A DNA stretch of 64,000 nucleotides from contig JAHLKG010000001.1 in NCBI GenBank assembly GCA_025526995.1, forward strand, positions 992,001 through 1,056,000, written 5' to 3'. This document shows positions 24,592-35,520 of this stretch, piece after piece. Source of the stretch: Powellomyces hirtus (Eukaryota > Chytridiomycota > Chytridiomycetes > Spizellomycetales > Powellomycetaceae). Position numbers and translations under genes: made by a program. The notes under the pieces are model-generated. The model was not told the DNA's origin. It ran no database searches and was given only the letters and a program-made list of their open reading frames with translations. Numbering within the stretch: the first letter of the stretch is position 1; the number at the start of each line of letters is the position of its first letter.

Positions 24592-25562
24592 GGTGGTGCG
24601 CGTGTGAGTGCGAGTGCGAGGGCACTGCAATGCTGCAACAGGAATACTGATTGGCTCTTTACCGTATGCTGTTGCAAGATTGCTACTGGGGGATATCGCT
24701 GGGTAACTTCACGTGACTGTCTGCGCCTCCGCGCTAAACCCGCCAAACTGCATCGCCCCAGCTGCCCAGTGCATCGACCTCCTCCTTACGTGCAATCCAT
24801 CTGGGAAACAACGTGCAAAGCGCTCCAATCGTCGTTTGACGTAGAACAGGTCGACTATGTCCTCTTTCTGCGGTCCACATATAAGTCGCTTGTTCACTTC
24901 CCACACATCATCGTAAAATCCACCACGCGCAAGCCGATCGGTGATTTGGTACTACAACCGCTGAAAGATCACCATCCCGACACTCCATTGTCCGGTACAT
25001 ATGACAAGAAGGCCGAGAACTACAAGACACAATCAAACCCGCCATCTGTCATTCACCTGGCCTCTTTGACATTGAACTCGAATATTACATCCTTCATTTC
25101 ATTGAGTTTGCACTCTCAAAATCACGGGCGCCTACATTAGTTCAACACCCTGTCAGATTTCTCAAGATTTTTCTTCCTTCTGCACCATGAGTAGGCCAGA
25201 TGAATTGCTTGTGCATAATGAATTCATGTCTCTTTGAAAACGGATTTCATTTGGGTCCATTTGGAACGTGGCACGCTTTTGTGTGGATTTGAGAGAGCGA
25301 TTGAAATGCTCAACCTTCTAGGGCATAAACCATGTAGATGCATATCCCAATTATCAGCAGAACAGTGTTGTTTCTATTCGCCATAGCAAAAAGCATCAAG
25401 CTACTAAGAACTAATCTGCCGAATCACCAACCCCTAAATTCTCGATGCGTCTCACACAAGTGCCGCTGAGTAGACTTGGCAATATTCAAATGACAATCGT
25501 CCACTTTCCCGGACACCTTCTAGCGCAACCCTCACATCTTACAACACCCGCCAAGTGTTCGT
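24592..25562. other. intergenic region, no gene supported
   Basis: About 970 nt. A plus-strand open frame that begins antisense to the carboxypeptidase runs to 25140 but has no conserved domain and an unconvincing start. The rest (25140-25560) is AT-richer and shows nothing recognisable. Confidence 0.5.
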
Positions 25563-26099
25563 TCAAGGAGGCCCAAACCGTTCATCTTTCCACTTTACAA
25601 TTCCTCTTGAAGCCCCATTGATCCACTCCCCCTGCTCTCGAATCAATCCTGCCAGGCACTCAATCGCAGCCTGGACGAGGCGAACAGGACACGCCGCCAC
25701 ATGCGCTGCATGAACATCACGCCGACCTCGATGCCCGCACGCCGGTACGCCTGCCACAACCGGGAGGTCGCAAGGAATCTCTTTCATGGGACATGTACTT
25801 TGCAGGTGAACGTTGAGATTGGCACGAGGTCCCGTCTGGTCCAGTACCAAGATGCGTGTATGCAATGAGCAGGTAACTCGTTTAGTCTCCGGAGAAAAAG
25901 CCGGAGGGTCACTTCTTTAGGTCGGCTGTGGTGTACTGTTGTCGACAGTGAGGACAGTGTCCTTTTTTCTGAAACCATTGTTCGATGGCTGACCTGGAGA
26001 AACTCTCGCCGCATGGGGTTTGGACGGGATCGATGTAGGGTTAGTGGGTGAGTGGGCAAATGAGATCCTCGTCACAAGGCCGACGTAATTGTACTGCAA
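25563..26099 (-). pseudogene. decayed RING/TRAF-type zinc-finger protein
   Basis: Three reading frames on the minus strand together spell a RING/U-box-like module followed by a TRAF-type zinc finger. In order: YNYVGLV (frame 1), then after a shift DEDLICPLTH, an in-frame TAA at 26041-26043, DPVQTPCGESFSRSAIEQWF and GHCPHCRQQ, a TGA, then in another frame LRRLNELPAHCIH, another shift, then GPRANLNVHLQSTCP and DVHAAHVAACPVR to the TGA at 25563. Several expected zinc ligands are also replaced (CPLT for CPxC, CGES for CGHx). The pattern is that of an E3-ligase-like gene that has lost function through at least one stop and several frameshifts; introns do not explain it. Assembly error is the alternative. 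Confidence 0.6.
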
Positions 26100-26590
26100 C
26101 GATATGCGTGTGAGCCCATCTTAGATGAGGTCCCCTGGTTGCATATAAAACTTAGGATCAACTCTGCAGTCATTTCTTGTTGACGACATGGGGGCGAGTG
26201 GTATGGCAATTAGCACACCGTTTCTCCCTTTTATGTCCCGCTCAATGTCTAAGTGATTTACAATTGATCCTGATGAATGGCGAGTTATTTTGAATAGCGC
26301 AGCATCATTGAAACGCCGGTCTGGAGTCGCTCCCAAATCTGAAGTATGCCAATGTATTGCAAAAATGTGATTTATGGGCGTAGCTCAGCGCGAGCGTACA
26401 CTCTAATGTCCTTCATCCGCGCATATGTGTCGCCGTCGTTTTTCACCGGCGTAGAGCCAACTAGCCAAAGGTCCTCTCCCGCGTCTGCTATCTACCACCA
26501 CGACGAGCAAAAATTCTTAGCTGCTATTTACAATACCAGTGTCTACGTAAAGACTGAACAATAGCAGGGGCGCGCAACGCCCGTGGGTTG
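26100..26590. other. intergenic region, nothing recognised
   Basis: About 490 nt between the zinc-finger pseudogene and the stop of the His/Gln-rich gene. A tRNA-like box A occurs near 26379 but no matching T-arm follows. No gene is supported. Confidence 0.5.
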
Positions 26591-27730
26591 TTATCGGCGG
26601 CGGACAAGGTCTGGGAGCTTGAGTGCATGGGTGGTGTTGGTCGCGTGCGGGTGGTGATGTTGGTGGTGGTCGATGTTGAGCGGCGGTAAGGACAGCGGGT
26701 CAGGCGTGTATCGCGGGATGTTCCGTGGCGATGATTTCCGTCGTTGTTCGAGATGGCTCGGGAGTGCGTTGTGGTGATGTTGCTGGTGATGGTGAAAGTA
26801 GTTGTTTGATGATGTTGGGGAACCGGTGCGGCGTTTACGCGGTTGCTCCTGTGGCGGATGTGGGGAACGTGTGCCGCGATGTGTGTTTGTCGATGTGGTG
26901 GTTGTTGGGCGAGAGTTGCTGGATGTGGTGGAAGACAGTGTTGCCGGACGTGGTGGGAGTTGCTGCTGCTGTTGTGGCGGCACGTGGATTTGAATGTGAT
27001 GCTGTTGTGTGTAGTAGTGGTGTTGCGGGATGTGTGGTGGAGGCGCAGGTGACATCTGCGGCTGTTGAACAACATTGTTTCGACCATGCAGAGCGGATTT
27101 TCCGTTCGGTTGTAGGGGAGGCAGCATTGTGCTGGTGCTGGTCCGTCCGCCCCCACCACCTGCTGATCGAGGTCCGGTGTGATGCAATGCACGGGTTGGT
27201 CCTTGATGATTCACTGTCGCGCTGTCCACCCCGGAGCCAACAACTACAACTTCGTGATGTTTTTGTTGCTGCTGCTGTTTAGGCACCGCTAGAGGATTAG
27301 GGGACCGATTGACCATGCAATAATCGTTCCCGACCGCTATCTGCGGCAGCCTAAGCGTCTGTGGCCCGTCCTGATGGGGATGGTGATGATGGTAGGCGGG
27401 GTGAGGATGCAGTGCATACTGCTGACGAAGCCCTCTCCCCGAGAAAGGTCCAGCCGCAACCGCTGCTGTTGCAGGTAGTGGAGAGGAAGATGACACTCCA
27501 GCCACTGGCGACATATTCCACGACTGCAGCGGTGGAAAAAGTCCCTCGCTCGCATGTCCAGTTGACTGCAGACTGCCCCCGCGACTAGCCGTATGCCGTG
27601 ACCGTCGACCGCCGCTACCTGCATCTCTGCGGTAGTACCCACTGCCGCTTCTGCTGGCGTTGCTACCGCCGGCTCCCGTCTTGCCGGACACGTCTTGCCC
27701 CATATGCGCCGTCGCTGTCATAACCGGCAT
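26591..27730 (-). CDS. His/Gln/Pro/Ser-rich low-complexity protein, orphan
   Basis: A single-exon frame of 379 aa starts at an ATG (27730) and ends with KLPDLVRRR and a stop at 26591. It has no recognised domain. Composition is extreme: His runs (YHHHHPH, FHHHHQQHHH), Gln runs (KQQQQQK, PQQQQQLPP), Pro and Ser/Thr stretches, Gly-rich patches and short basic clusters (PRKRRTGSP, SGGRRSRH). Such proteins are usually disordered; His/Gln runs are common in nuclear regulators, but that role is not shown here. The codon mix of the runs (CAC/CAT, CAA/CAG) supports selection at the protein level. It is divergent from the NGL2-like gene. Confidence 0.6.
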   Translation of the reverse strand: MPVMTATAHMGQDVSGKTGAGGSNASRSGSGYYRRDAGSGGRRSRHTASRGGSLQSTGHASEGLFPPLQSWNMSPVAGVSSSSPLPATAAVAAGPFSGRGLRQQYALHPHPAYHHHHPHQDGPQTLRLPQIAVGNDYCMVNRSPNPLAVPKQQQQQKHHEVVVVGSGVDSATVNHQGPTRALHHTGPRSAGGGGGRTSTSTMLPPLQPNGKSALHGRNNVVQQPQMSPAPPPHIPQHHYYTQQHHIQIHVPPQQQQQLPPRPATLSSTTSSNSRPTTTTSTNTHRGTRSPHPPQEQPRKRRTGSPTSSNNYFHHHQQHHHNALPSHLEQRRKSSPRNIPRYTPDPLSLPPLNIDHHQHHHPHATNTTHALKLPDLVRRR

Positions 27731-28462
27731 CTTGCCAATGTTTGGCGGTATAAGTACTCGTATTCCGAACGAGTCCTAGTTGTTTAGTTTGTTTTCTCAC
27801 TTCGCAGTCTTTTGTCGCCTGCTGATTTCCGCTCCCCGAAAATGAGATGTTCAAGGGAGCGGGATAGGTAAATCTGAGGGAATTTGCTTCTCAAAGGAAT
27901 AGTGCCCGAGACCGTCCTCGTGATGCTGAGTGAGCTCACGAAAACAAAATGAATATCGGGTTGGTCGATGTAAGAATCAATAAATACACTGTGCTATGTG
28001 CTGGGATGACTTGAATAGGTGACGGCAAGAAGCACAAGAAAAAGGGATGAAAGAGAAAGAGAACAGAAAGACAATGAGTGGGATGCGGGAATTTCTATGA
28101 ACGAACAAAAGCAAGGGTCGCACCCCGGGACATTGTTAATTCTATGACGCATAATGTCGGACGTGGGGGCTTTTATGAATGGGTCTCGTTCGTTCGATTC
28201 TATGTTTAGACCCGCAGAAGCAGAAGGGTGTGGGATTGGCGGAACACTCCATTCCATTGCTTACGCAGGCATCTTGTGCTGTGCCACCCGCGCGGTTTCC
28301 GCCCTCCTCACCTTTCCGTTGGCCGGCATTCACCCTGCATCTTGAGGTTGGCCGTGTACACATAGCCGCTTAAAGACATTGGTTCATCTAGTCTTCAGTA
28401 GGCTGATTGGGCGACGTTGCTCTCGGGTATTTGTAATCACCCACCTTCTGTTTAAGCTCAAC
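27731..28462. promoter_or_regulatory. divergent intergenic region, His-rich orphan / NGL2
   Basis: This 732-nt region lies between two divergent start codons, so it should carry both promoters. No further element was identified. Confidence 0.4.
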
Positions 28463-30215
28463 ATGCCCGAACAAGAACAAATCGCACTGTCTCCGGAGGA
28501 GGAAGCACGGCGAGCTGAAATCCGAGCTGCACGACAAAGAAAGAAGCAGCAAAAGCAAGAACAAACACAGCCTGCAGGAAAAGAACATGCCCCGCCTCTG
28601 CGTCGATTGCTGCCGGTAGTAGGAAATTCCGTCCCGCTTCGCCAACCCCAGCAGCATGACGACCGTCTACGCCGCTCATTCACATTAATGACATACAACG
28701 TCCTTGCGCAATGCTTGTGTCGTCGGGACCTGTTTCCTTACTGCAAGAAAGAGCATCTGAAATACAAGGTTAGGTGACAGCTGGACAGAACGCGCGCCAA
28801 GATCACCCCACCGTAGCAATGAGATCTGACTATTTTTTACCTCTCCTTTCGCAGGCGCGTTTTCCAATTCTCTTGAAAGAGATCACGCAGACCATAAAGC
28901 CAGACGTTGCGTGTTTGCAGGAAGTTGATCATTTTGACGACATGTTTGCGCCAGCCCTGCGCGCCGCACGTTATGACTGGGAGTATCTCCAGAAAGCACC
29001 CGAAAAGGATGAAAGCCACGGATTATGTGTCATATGGAAGAAAGACCTGTATGTCCTATGAAATCTGTTTTATTTTGAGGATCGCAAAAGCGGGCCTGAA
29101 CGCAGACAGGTTTCAGAAATACCGTTATCAGACTCTGCACTACGACGACTCACCACTGACGCATCCCACGCCCATCACGCCTGTAACAGGCAACATAGCT
29201 CAACTGCTGGCACTCAAGTTTGTCGCACCCGCCACGAACAGCAGCACCGGGATCTTGATTGCGAACACTCATTTGTACTGGCGCCCGACAGCTCAATATG
29301 AGAAGCTCAGGCAAGCATATGTGCTCTTGAACAATGTTGTTGCCCTCCGGAAAGAAGATTTGGGTGCATCATGGCCGACACTACTATGCGGTGGTAAGTA
29401 GTGAACTCGCTTGAATTGTTGTTTGCGGGGCGCATGATTTTGGTATGCTCACCAGTGTGTCTGTCCTTGCTTTACGTGTGATTGGCTTTATGTATGATAG
29501 ACTGGAACACTACCCCCCACGACGGAGTCTACCGATTGCTCACAAAGCAACCACTAACGGACGTTCAACGCGCACACCTAGAACCTGTCCCACAACCATC
29601 TGTCTCTACCACTCCTGCAACCACTACGTCTGAGTCGACTGTGCCAGAGTCCACTGCAACATCTAACGCGCCCCGCGCCCCATCACCCTCACAATCGACG
29701 CTTCATAATCCCGCACCGACATCAACGGTCCTCGACCGCCTCGCCGCTCTCCCTCGCTTGTATAGCTGTTACTCGAGTTACCAGCAAACGCACCCTTCTC
29801 ACACGGAAGATACGCCATCGTGGGATGGAGAACCAGCTTTCACGACCGTCGGATCGTGGACAGGCACCCTAGACTATATTTTTGTTTGTGCACCCGATGA
29901 CGTAGACAATGAGCGTACCGGGTGCGACATTGGTCCGGTGAAACTGTTGGAGGTAGGATCCTGCGCATATTTTCTCCCAATTCCGAGATGTAGTTTGACA
30001 ACGTGACCAACATTGGCGTTGTGCTTTGCGATACAGCTTCCCAAACCGTCGGATTTGGAACCGGGACTTCCAAACTCAGACTTTGCGAGTGATCATGGTA
30101 AATAACTGTGCTGGAGTTTCATGTGATAGCAAGTTCACTAAGCTTGATTTTTTTCGCCACCATATTTATAGTGTGCCTCATGGCCGAGATGCATCTGTTG
30201 CCCTCACACCACTAA
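28463..30215 (+). CDS. NGL2: NGL2-like RNA exonuclease (EEP family, CCR4/nocturnin type)
   Basis: Six exons: 28463-28768, 28855-29048, 29110-29393, 29501-29952, 30037-30097, 30172-30215; 446 aa. The endonuclease/exonuclease/phosphatase fold motifs appear in order: FTLMTYNVLAQ (metal-binding Asn), DVACLQEVDHFDD (catalytic Glu), ILIANTHLYW (Asn/His), LLCGGDWNTTPHDG (Asp/Asn), and SDHVCLMAEM (Asp-His at the C-terminus, split by the last intron). A basic Gln/Lys-rich N-terminus (~60 aa) precedes the domain. There is no leucine-rich repeat, so it is not Ccr4 itself. Yeast Ngl2 trims the 3' end of 5.8S rRNA; the assignment among Ngl/Angel paralogues is by similarity only. A low-complexity Thr/Pro insert lies at about residues 320-370. 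Confidence 0.85.
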
Positions 30216-30915
30216 ACATTCGCCAAGAATCAGCAGGAGCGACTGGCTGCAGAAACGTAGACAGATGTTGTGTTTTCGAGCTGTGATTCTGCTCGTGGCC
30301 TCGCGTGCTGAGACGAGCAATCTTATGTGCATTTCTGGTCGCTTTCAAGAGGGGGATGGATATCCACTGCGAGTTTTCGGCATTAGCAAAAACAGGGTGA
30401 TATGTGGCACCCCGGAACCGGCCCCCTTGATGCGCAAAATCTAAGGAATTTATCCTTGGACTACTCCTGTTTATACTTTAAACATTCTCATGTACAAGGA
30501 GCAAAGCTAGTAGCTTCTTGTGGGGGTGAAGTATTTTGGACACAGCGGAACGTGCCGCATGCTCATTCAGCGCGTCCTTTCATCGTGCACTCAGCTCCAC
30601 AACTCACGCACATATAAGTCACAGGGAATAGGGCATAATTGACCATCTCATAGCACTGCCATGAACAACAAGGGCGAAACAAATGGTCCCTGCATCCTCT
30701 GGGTTGCCCTGTCGTGCCGTTCAATAGAAGCATCCACGTAAAAGAGCAGCAAGTGGCAAATGGAGAAAAGTTCGGTGAATTCAATATTAAACAAGCGATG
30801 GGCTAGTGGTAGCGGGTGGAGAATAGTGGTGCGGTTCTTCTATGCACAAGGGGAACGGGTGTGATAGTTTGTGGTGGCGCAGGGTTTTCGTTAGTTTCTG
30901 CCTGCCCACATGGGT
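30216..30915. other. convergent intergenic region
   Basis: 700 nt between the NGL2 stop and the rhodanese stop. No ORF with a domain, RNA gene or repeat is supported. Confidence 0.5.
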
Positions 30916-31589
30916 CTAGTAATCTTCGATGCGGTCCGAGTAGGTCTTGTGGCTATGTCCGAGCGGCAGACCTTCCTTTTTCCACGCCCCAATACCACCA
31001 CGCAGACTGGCGACGTTCTTGTAGCCCATCTTCTGCAATGACGCGGCGGCGAGAATAGAGCGCTTTCCGCCAGCGCAGTACAGAACAATCTCATCATACG
31101 GGTCAGGAACAAGGGATTCCTACACGCCAGAAAATAACCGCCATGTTAAGTGATGGATTCCAAGGACATTCAGACAAGAAAGGGGAGAAGGGTGCTACGC
31201 ATGGCAGAAGACCTACGATATCCCGTTCTAAGCATCCACGGCCCGAGTAGACGGCATACGGCAGCTTGTCCTCATTCCACTCGTGAGTTTCGCGCACGTC
31301 AAGAAGGTGAAACGCGGGGGAGGGTTCGCTGCTAATTTTCGCCTTCAGGTCGGAAATCGAGATTTCCTTAACGGTGGGCTGTATTTTCGCAATGTGAGCC
31401 GAGAATAAGGCACTGCTGGTGGGTGCAGTCTAGAGAAGGAGGGCAGTGAGCGGAGATGCGCGCAAGAGGTAGGGATCAGCGGCGGTTGTTTGCTTCCGGT
31501 AAGGCAAAATGACGTACATGAGAGAAAAGGCGGGCGCCGAGCGGGGCACGCTGTGTTTGCGCCAGACGTGCGGCTGGTCGAATGAACAT
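30916..31589 (-). CDS. single-domain rhodanese, probably mitochondrial
   Basis: Three exons: 31589-31518, 31429-31217, 31119-30916; 162 aa. After an Arg/Ala-rich N-terminus without acidic residues (MFIRPAARLAQTQRAPLGAR), which looks like a mitochondrial presequence, comes one rhodanese domain: ISDLKAKI, FHLLDVRETHEWNED, active-site loop YCAGGKRS with the catalytic Cys, and LRGGIGAWKKEGLPL. The CxGGKR loop resembles the single-domain TSTD1/thiosulfate sulfurtransferase group. Known chemistry of the family is transfer of sulfane sulfur through a Cys persulfide. The substrate here is not known. Intron 1 falls exactly between presequence and domain. Confidence 0.87.
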
Positions 31590-32111
31590 TGCGAGGGAAT
31601 AGAGGTTGGTGATGTGGGGTATAGGAATTGGAAGCGTAGGGATGCAACGAGTTGAACTTCCAACTTGCATGGCTGAATGACAGACTGGCTGGGTTGGCTG
31701 GATTGCACCTCGGCAGACGAGAATTGACAGTATTGACAGTATTTGACAGTATTGACTAATTCGCGTACCGGTTTTGACGGCATGCAGGAATTGGGAGCAT
31801 CGTGTGTGCTGATAGTACACAACAGTAGTTCCGACCGCTTAAGAGCAATGTCCCATTCTCAAAGATGAGAACTAGCAAAATAGAGTAAGTATAATATTGT
31901 GAGTTCTCGCAAAAGAGAATATCTATTTCCAAAAAAATCAATACACTTTGGTATGCCTTCACAGTTCTATGTCAGCATTCTTGTTCTTCTTCCTCCTGGT
32001 CTCGAAGGAAGGCGGTTTGTGCGATACAGCCCCTCCAGCTCTGCGGGGTTTAGGTTTGATGCATTCAAACTCGCGTTGTCGGCGCGGATATCAAGTGAAA
32101 CTTCATGTATT
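31590..32111. other. intergenic region upstream of the rhodanese gene
   Basis: 522 nt between the rhodanese start and the CFAP52 stop (both minus strand). It contains short near-identical direct repeats TTGACAGTATT near 31725-31755. No gene is seen. Confidence 0.5.
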
Positions 32112-34735
32112 TCATGCTCCGGTCACTTTGAGGGATCCGCTCGTCGTGGTATTGTCCGGATTGAACGCCCACGCAAAGATGGCACCATCGGCACTGACTG
32201 TCACGATATGGCGCTGGTCGGGGGAAATTTTGACTTTGGTAATGTCGGTCGAATGGCCTACGCCGACGAACGCTACGGAGCCCTCTTCGTATAGGTAGAC
32301 CTAGAAAGGATTAATGATTGTCAGTAAAGTGCAGCAAAGCGAAACAAATGTTTTACAACCGCAATTTGTGTGGTGATGGTCGTAAATGTACCTTGACAAG
32401 TTTGTCGCTGCCTCCGATCACAAAGTATCGTCCATCGGAGCTGATGTCAAGTCCGTTGATGGCGTCGGACTGGGATGCGTCGAGCTCTCGGATTAGCGAT
32501 CCATCAAATGCTTCCCAGTATCCGACCTAAAATTACACATGCCGAAAAAATTTGCGTTGAACATATTTATGAGCGGAGGTGGACGCAACTTTATCCCTGA
32601 TGTTCTCTCTATCTCCCCTCTTTGTTGCGATCACTCATTCTCATCTCCATCCTCACCTTCCGATCAGTCCCACTCGTCAGCAACTGACTCTCATCCGGGT
32701 AGTAGCAGACCGCTTTGAAGAAACTCGGTGCAAACAGTACTTGGTTGCGGACGTAACGCATGAGATCCCACACGATGCAAGAGCCGTCCGAGGACGACGA
32801 GACGCATTCGAGGTCGGTTTTGCGGATCTTGATTGCAGTGATGGTCCCTTTGTGCTCTTTCAGGGCTTCTTCTAGCGTGCGGTGTTGGGGCGTGATTCGC
32901 CAAACGCGGACTTGACCATCTGAGGGATCCCCGGAGAAAGAAAGGGCAGAGGACACGACGCATTAGTCAAATGGAAGATATGGTCGCTGTAGTCGAGATG
33001 TGACTCATTTTTTGGGCTTTTCTGTCATCGTACGGTACCTGCACCACCACTCACAACCCTAAACTCTCCGGCCTCATTCCAACTCTCCGTGACCGCAAGC
33101 GCCGTAACACATCCTTTATGTGCATCCGAGATCTCATACTGCAAGCGTCCAGACTGAGGTCCAAACGCCCGAATTTTGCCGTCGTTCCAGCCCGTGAGGA
33201 GGGAGGAACCATCTTTTTTGAAGACGATGCATTTGCATTCGAGATTTGGAACGGCGATGCGGAGCAGTTCGGAAGAGGTTTGCGCGTTCCAGATGCGGAT
33301 GTCGGTGTCGGAGGCGGTGGCAAAGACGTCGGAGGAGTGGCTGGTGGGGTGCGGGGAGATGAGTGGACAACACCCGCGTCAAAACGTGCGTCGGAACTCA
33401 CTCTGGAAACGCAATATCGTTTATGGGCGCATAGTGGCAGGTACTTCTCAGTACCGGGTTGAATGCATTGACGTTGAGGTAGTAGATATTGGAATAAGCT
33501 GTTCCGGCATAGAAATTGTCTTTGTCATCAAATGTGATGGAGGTGACCGTTCCGCTGACTTTTGTTGATCTGATGCAGAGGGCAAACGATCAGTAAATGG
33601 CTGGGCGAGCGATGAGAACGGGGCAGAAGCGTTATTCAAAATTACTTGACGATATTGAGTCGCGGCAGCTTGAGGGCCGCAATGGTGCCATCGCCGCATC
33701 CAACGATAACGCAGTCGTGCTTTGGCGTCAGCGCCAGTGAGACGATGCCCATGCCAAAGCGTTCCTATATAAACAGACAAGAATGGCAACCGAGTCAGGA
33801 AAACTGCGCCTCCAGAATGTCTTGTGCACATCCGCTTATTTTTGCCACCACACCTTTTCTTTCGGCGGTCCGCTGAGCTTGAACAGCTTGCTAGCCACTT
33901 TACACTCGAGCAGATCGCCGGTGGTGGTCCCACAATACATATACTCATCCGCCTCATCCACCACCACGCACTTGACAACACGCTTGATCTGTCCCGTGAC
34001 AACGTCCGTTGGCCTGACTTTCCTCTGTGCCACATTTAACTCCCACACTCGCAAAGTCCCATCACCACCCGTCACAAACGCGTTGTCGTCCTTGTTTGAA
34101 TACGCCAGACACAGGGTCGCGCCACTAGAGTCTTTCGACGCGGGAGATCCACAAATGGCCGCGCCCTTCTGGAGGTCCCAGACTATAATGGAATTGTCGT
34201 CTTCCCCGCCAAGGGAAGCGAGGTAATTGGATGTCGGTGAGAACGCGACAGCCTGTACTTTGACTTTATGCAGCGAGAAGCGGTGCAGTTGGGTCCGGGT
34301 GCCAAAATCCCAGATGAGGATGTCGGCTTGGAATCCCATGTGCGTCACTTGCCCGCTGGCGAGTAAAGTCCCTGGCCGATTGATGGCGAGGCAGCTGACG
34401 GCGTTGGTGTGGCCTTGGAGAAACTCTTGAGAGTTGGGGTTGCGCGTGTCGTTTATGACGACTGTGGAGCCGAGAGAGTAGATGGTATGGACGCCGTTGG
34501 GGTGCTTGATGTGGCCTTGTGGGACCGACCCTGCATTTCACGCAGAAAAAATGACCCAACAGCCCATCAGCAATCATGCGCTTTTCGCCAGATTTGCACA
34601 TGCATTTGCATTCTTCGCAGTATTGTTCTTCCAATCTCTCGTACCACTGAATCCAATGATGCTCTGCAGCTGTAAAGGCGCAAACTCTGCGTCGATGCCC
34701 GCAGGCAGAATGGCGGAGGCCACCGCGGTAGACAT
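32112..34735 (-). CDS. CFAP52: CFAP52/WDR16, cilia- and flagella-associated WD40 protein
   Basis: Eight exons: 34735-34645, 34530-33854, 33764-33646, 33569-33402, 33340-33039, 32919-32657, 32526-32392, 32300-32112; 647 aa. WD40 repeats cover almost the whole protein and follow the CFAP52 family closely: ASGQVTHMGFQADILIWDF, TGGDGTLRVWELNVAQRK, FATASDTDIRIW, LTGWNDGKIRAF, DGSCIVWDLMR, LTSGTDRKVGYWEAFDG, VTVSADGAIFAW. Length equals the usual ~620 aa. CFAP52 is a microtubule inner protein of axonemal doublets. Its presence implies that the organism builds a motile flagellum at some stage, as zoosporic fungi do. Start ATG chosen because upstream in-frame codons are non-ATG. Confidence 0.93.
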
Positions 34736-35520
34736 GGTCGCAAACGGGGCCAACAATCAAAAAACCCCAACGAGAAAGACTATTGCCAGACAAAAACAAA
34801 CTCTCGGCACTATCTTTCCTACTAACTCTCGGGTTCCGCAAGAGGCTGAGGCGTCGGGTTAGTTTTCAGTGTTTCCCTATAGTCAAAGTTTAGCGCGGCA
34901 TCAACTTCCTGTCAATCAGTTTCTTCGACGCGTCGGAGAGCGTGATTGTGTAAGCAGGTGGTGCGGACGCGATTGACAGGGATCCAGCTCTCTTACACCT
35001 TGTATGCTGATATCTCTTTGTAGGTTAGCAAGCGAGGAGACAGGAGTTTCCAGTGTTTCATAGACCCCAGTCCTGAGAAGTGCAAGTTAATGAACTTTGT
35101 TTTTAGTATGCTTCTTAATCAAAATGGAATACAAGGTGAGCGAATGTTTCTACATCGCTACATGGCATGTAGCAGAGGGCAGGTGGAATATCAAATGCGG
35201 AGAGTCCAAATCACATTATGCACCTTCAATGAACGCCACAACGATGGTTTTAAACCCCTTCCTTTAGTGGCCTGCATGTGCCACAAGTAGAGTATGATGC
35301 ACACAGCAGGACGGATTTGGTACATGTATTCAATATTAGCAACGGAATCACAGTCATAAAAAAGGAACGCAAAATAAGAAAGAGAAAGTCCGAGGGAAGG
35401 GGAGGTTTTGTTCTGTGGGAAGAAGTGTGCCCAGAGAAAGACAAGACAAAAGTCGGTGTAGGGCAAATGTGTAGAGTAACGAACAGCTGTGTTCCCGCAT
35501 CCACTTTTGTTCTATCACAG
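34736..35520. other. intergenic region, CFAP52 promoter and OSBP 3' end
   Basis: 785 nt between the CFAP52 start and the OSBP stop (both minus strand). No conserved coding segment was seen; small ORFs are unsupported. Confidence 0.5.

Noticed and set aside
24268..25140. 290-codon plus-strand open frame
   Set aside because: Its first half is antisense to the carboxypeptidase exon, it begins at a TTG, and no domain or conserved motif is visible in the part beyond 24600.
26379..26460. tRNA-like GGGCGTAGCTCAGC box A
   Set aside because: No T-arm box B (GGTTCRANNCC type) or closing acceptor stem follows at a suitable distance.
26725..27282. Val/Cys-rich plus-strand frame
   Set aside because: It is the antisense of the His/Gln-rich gene and has no independent support.
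28379..28462. Earlier start for NGL2 with a targeting-like leader
   Set aside because: The upstream in-frame codon is TTG and no ATG precedes the methionine at 28463.
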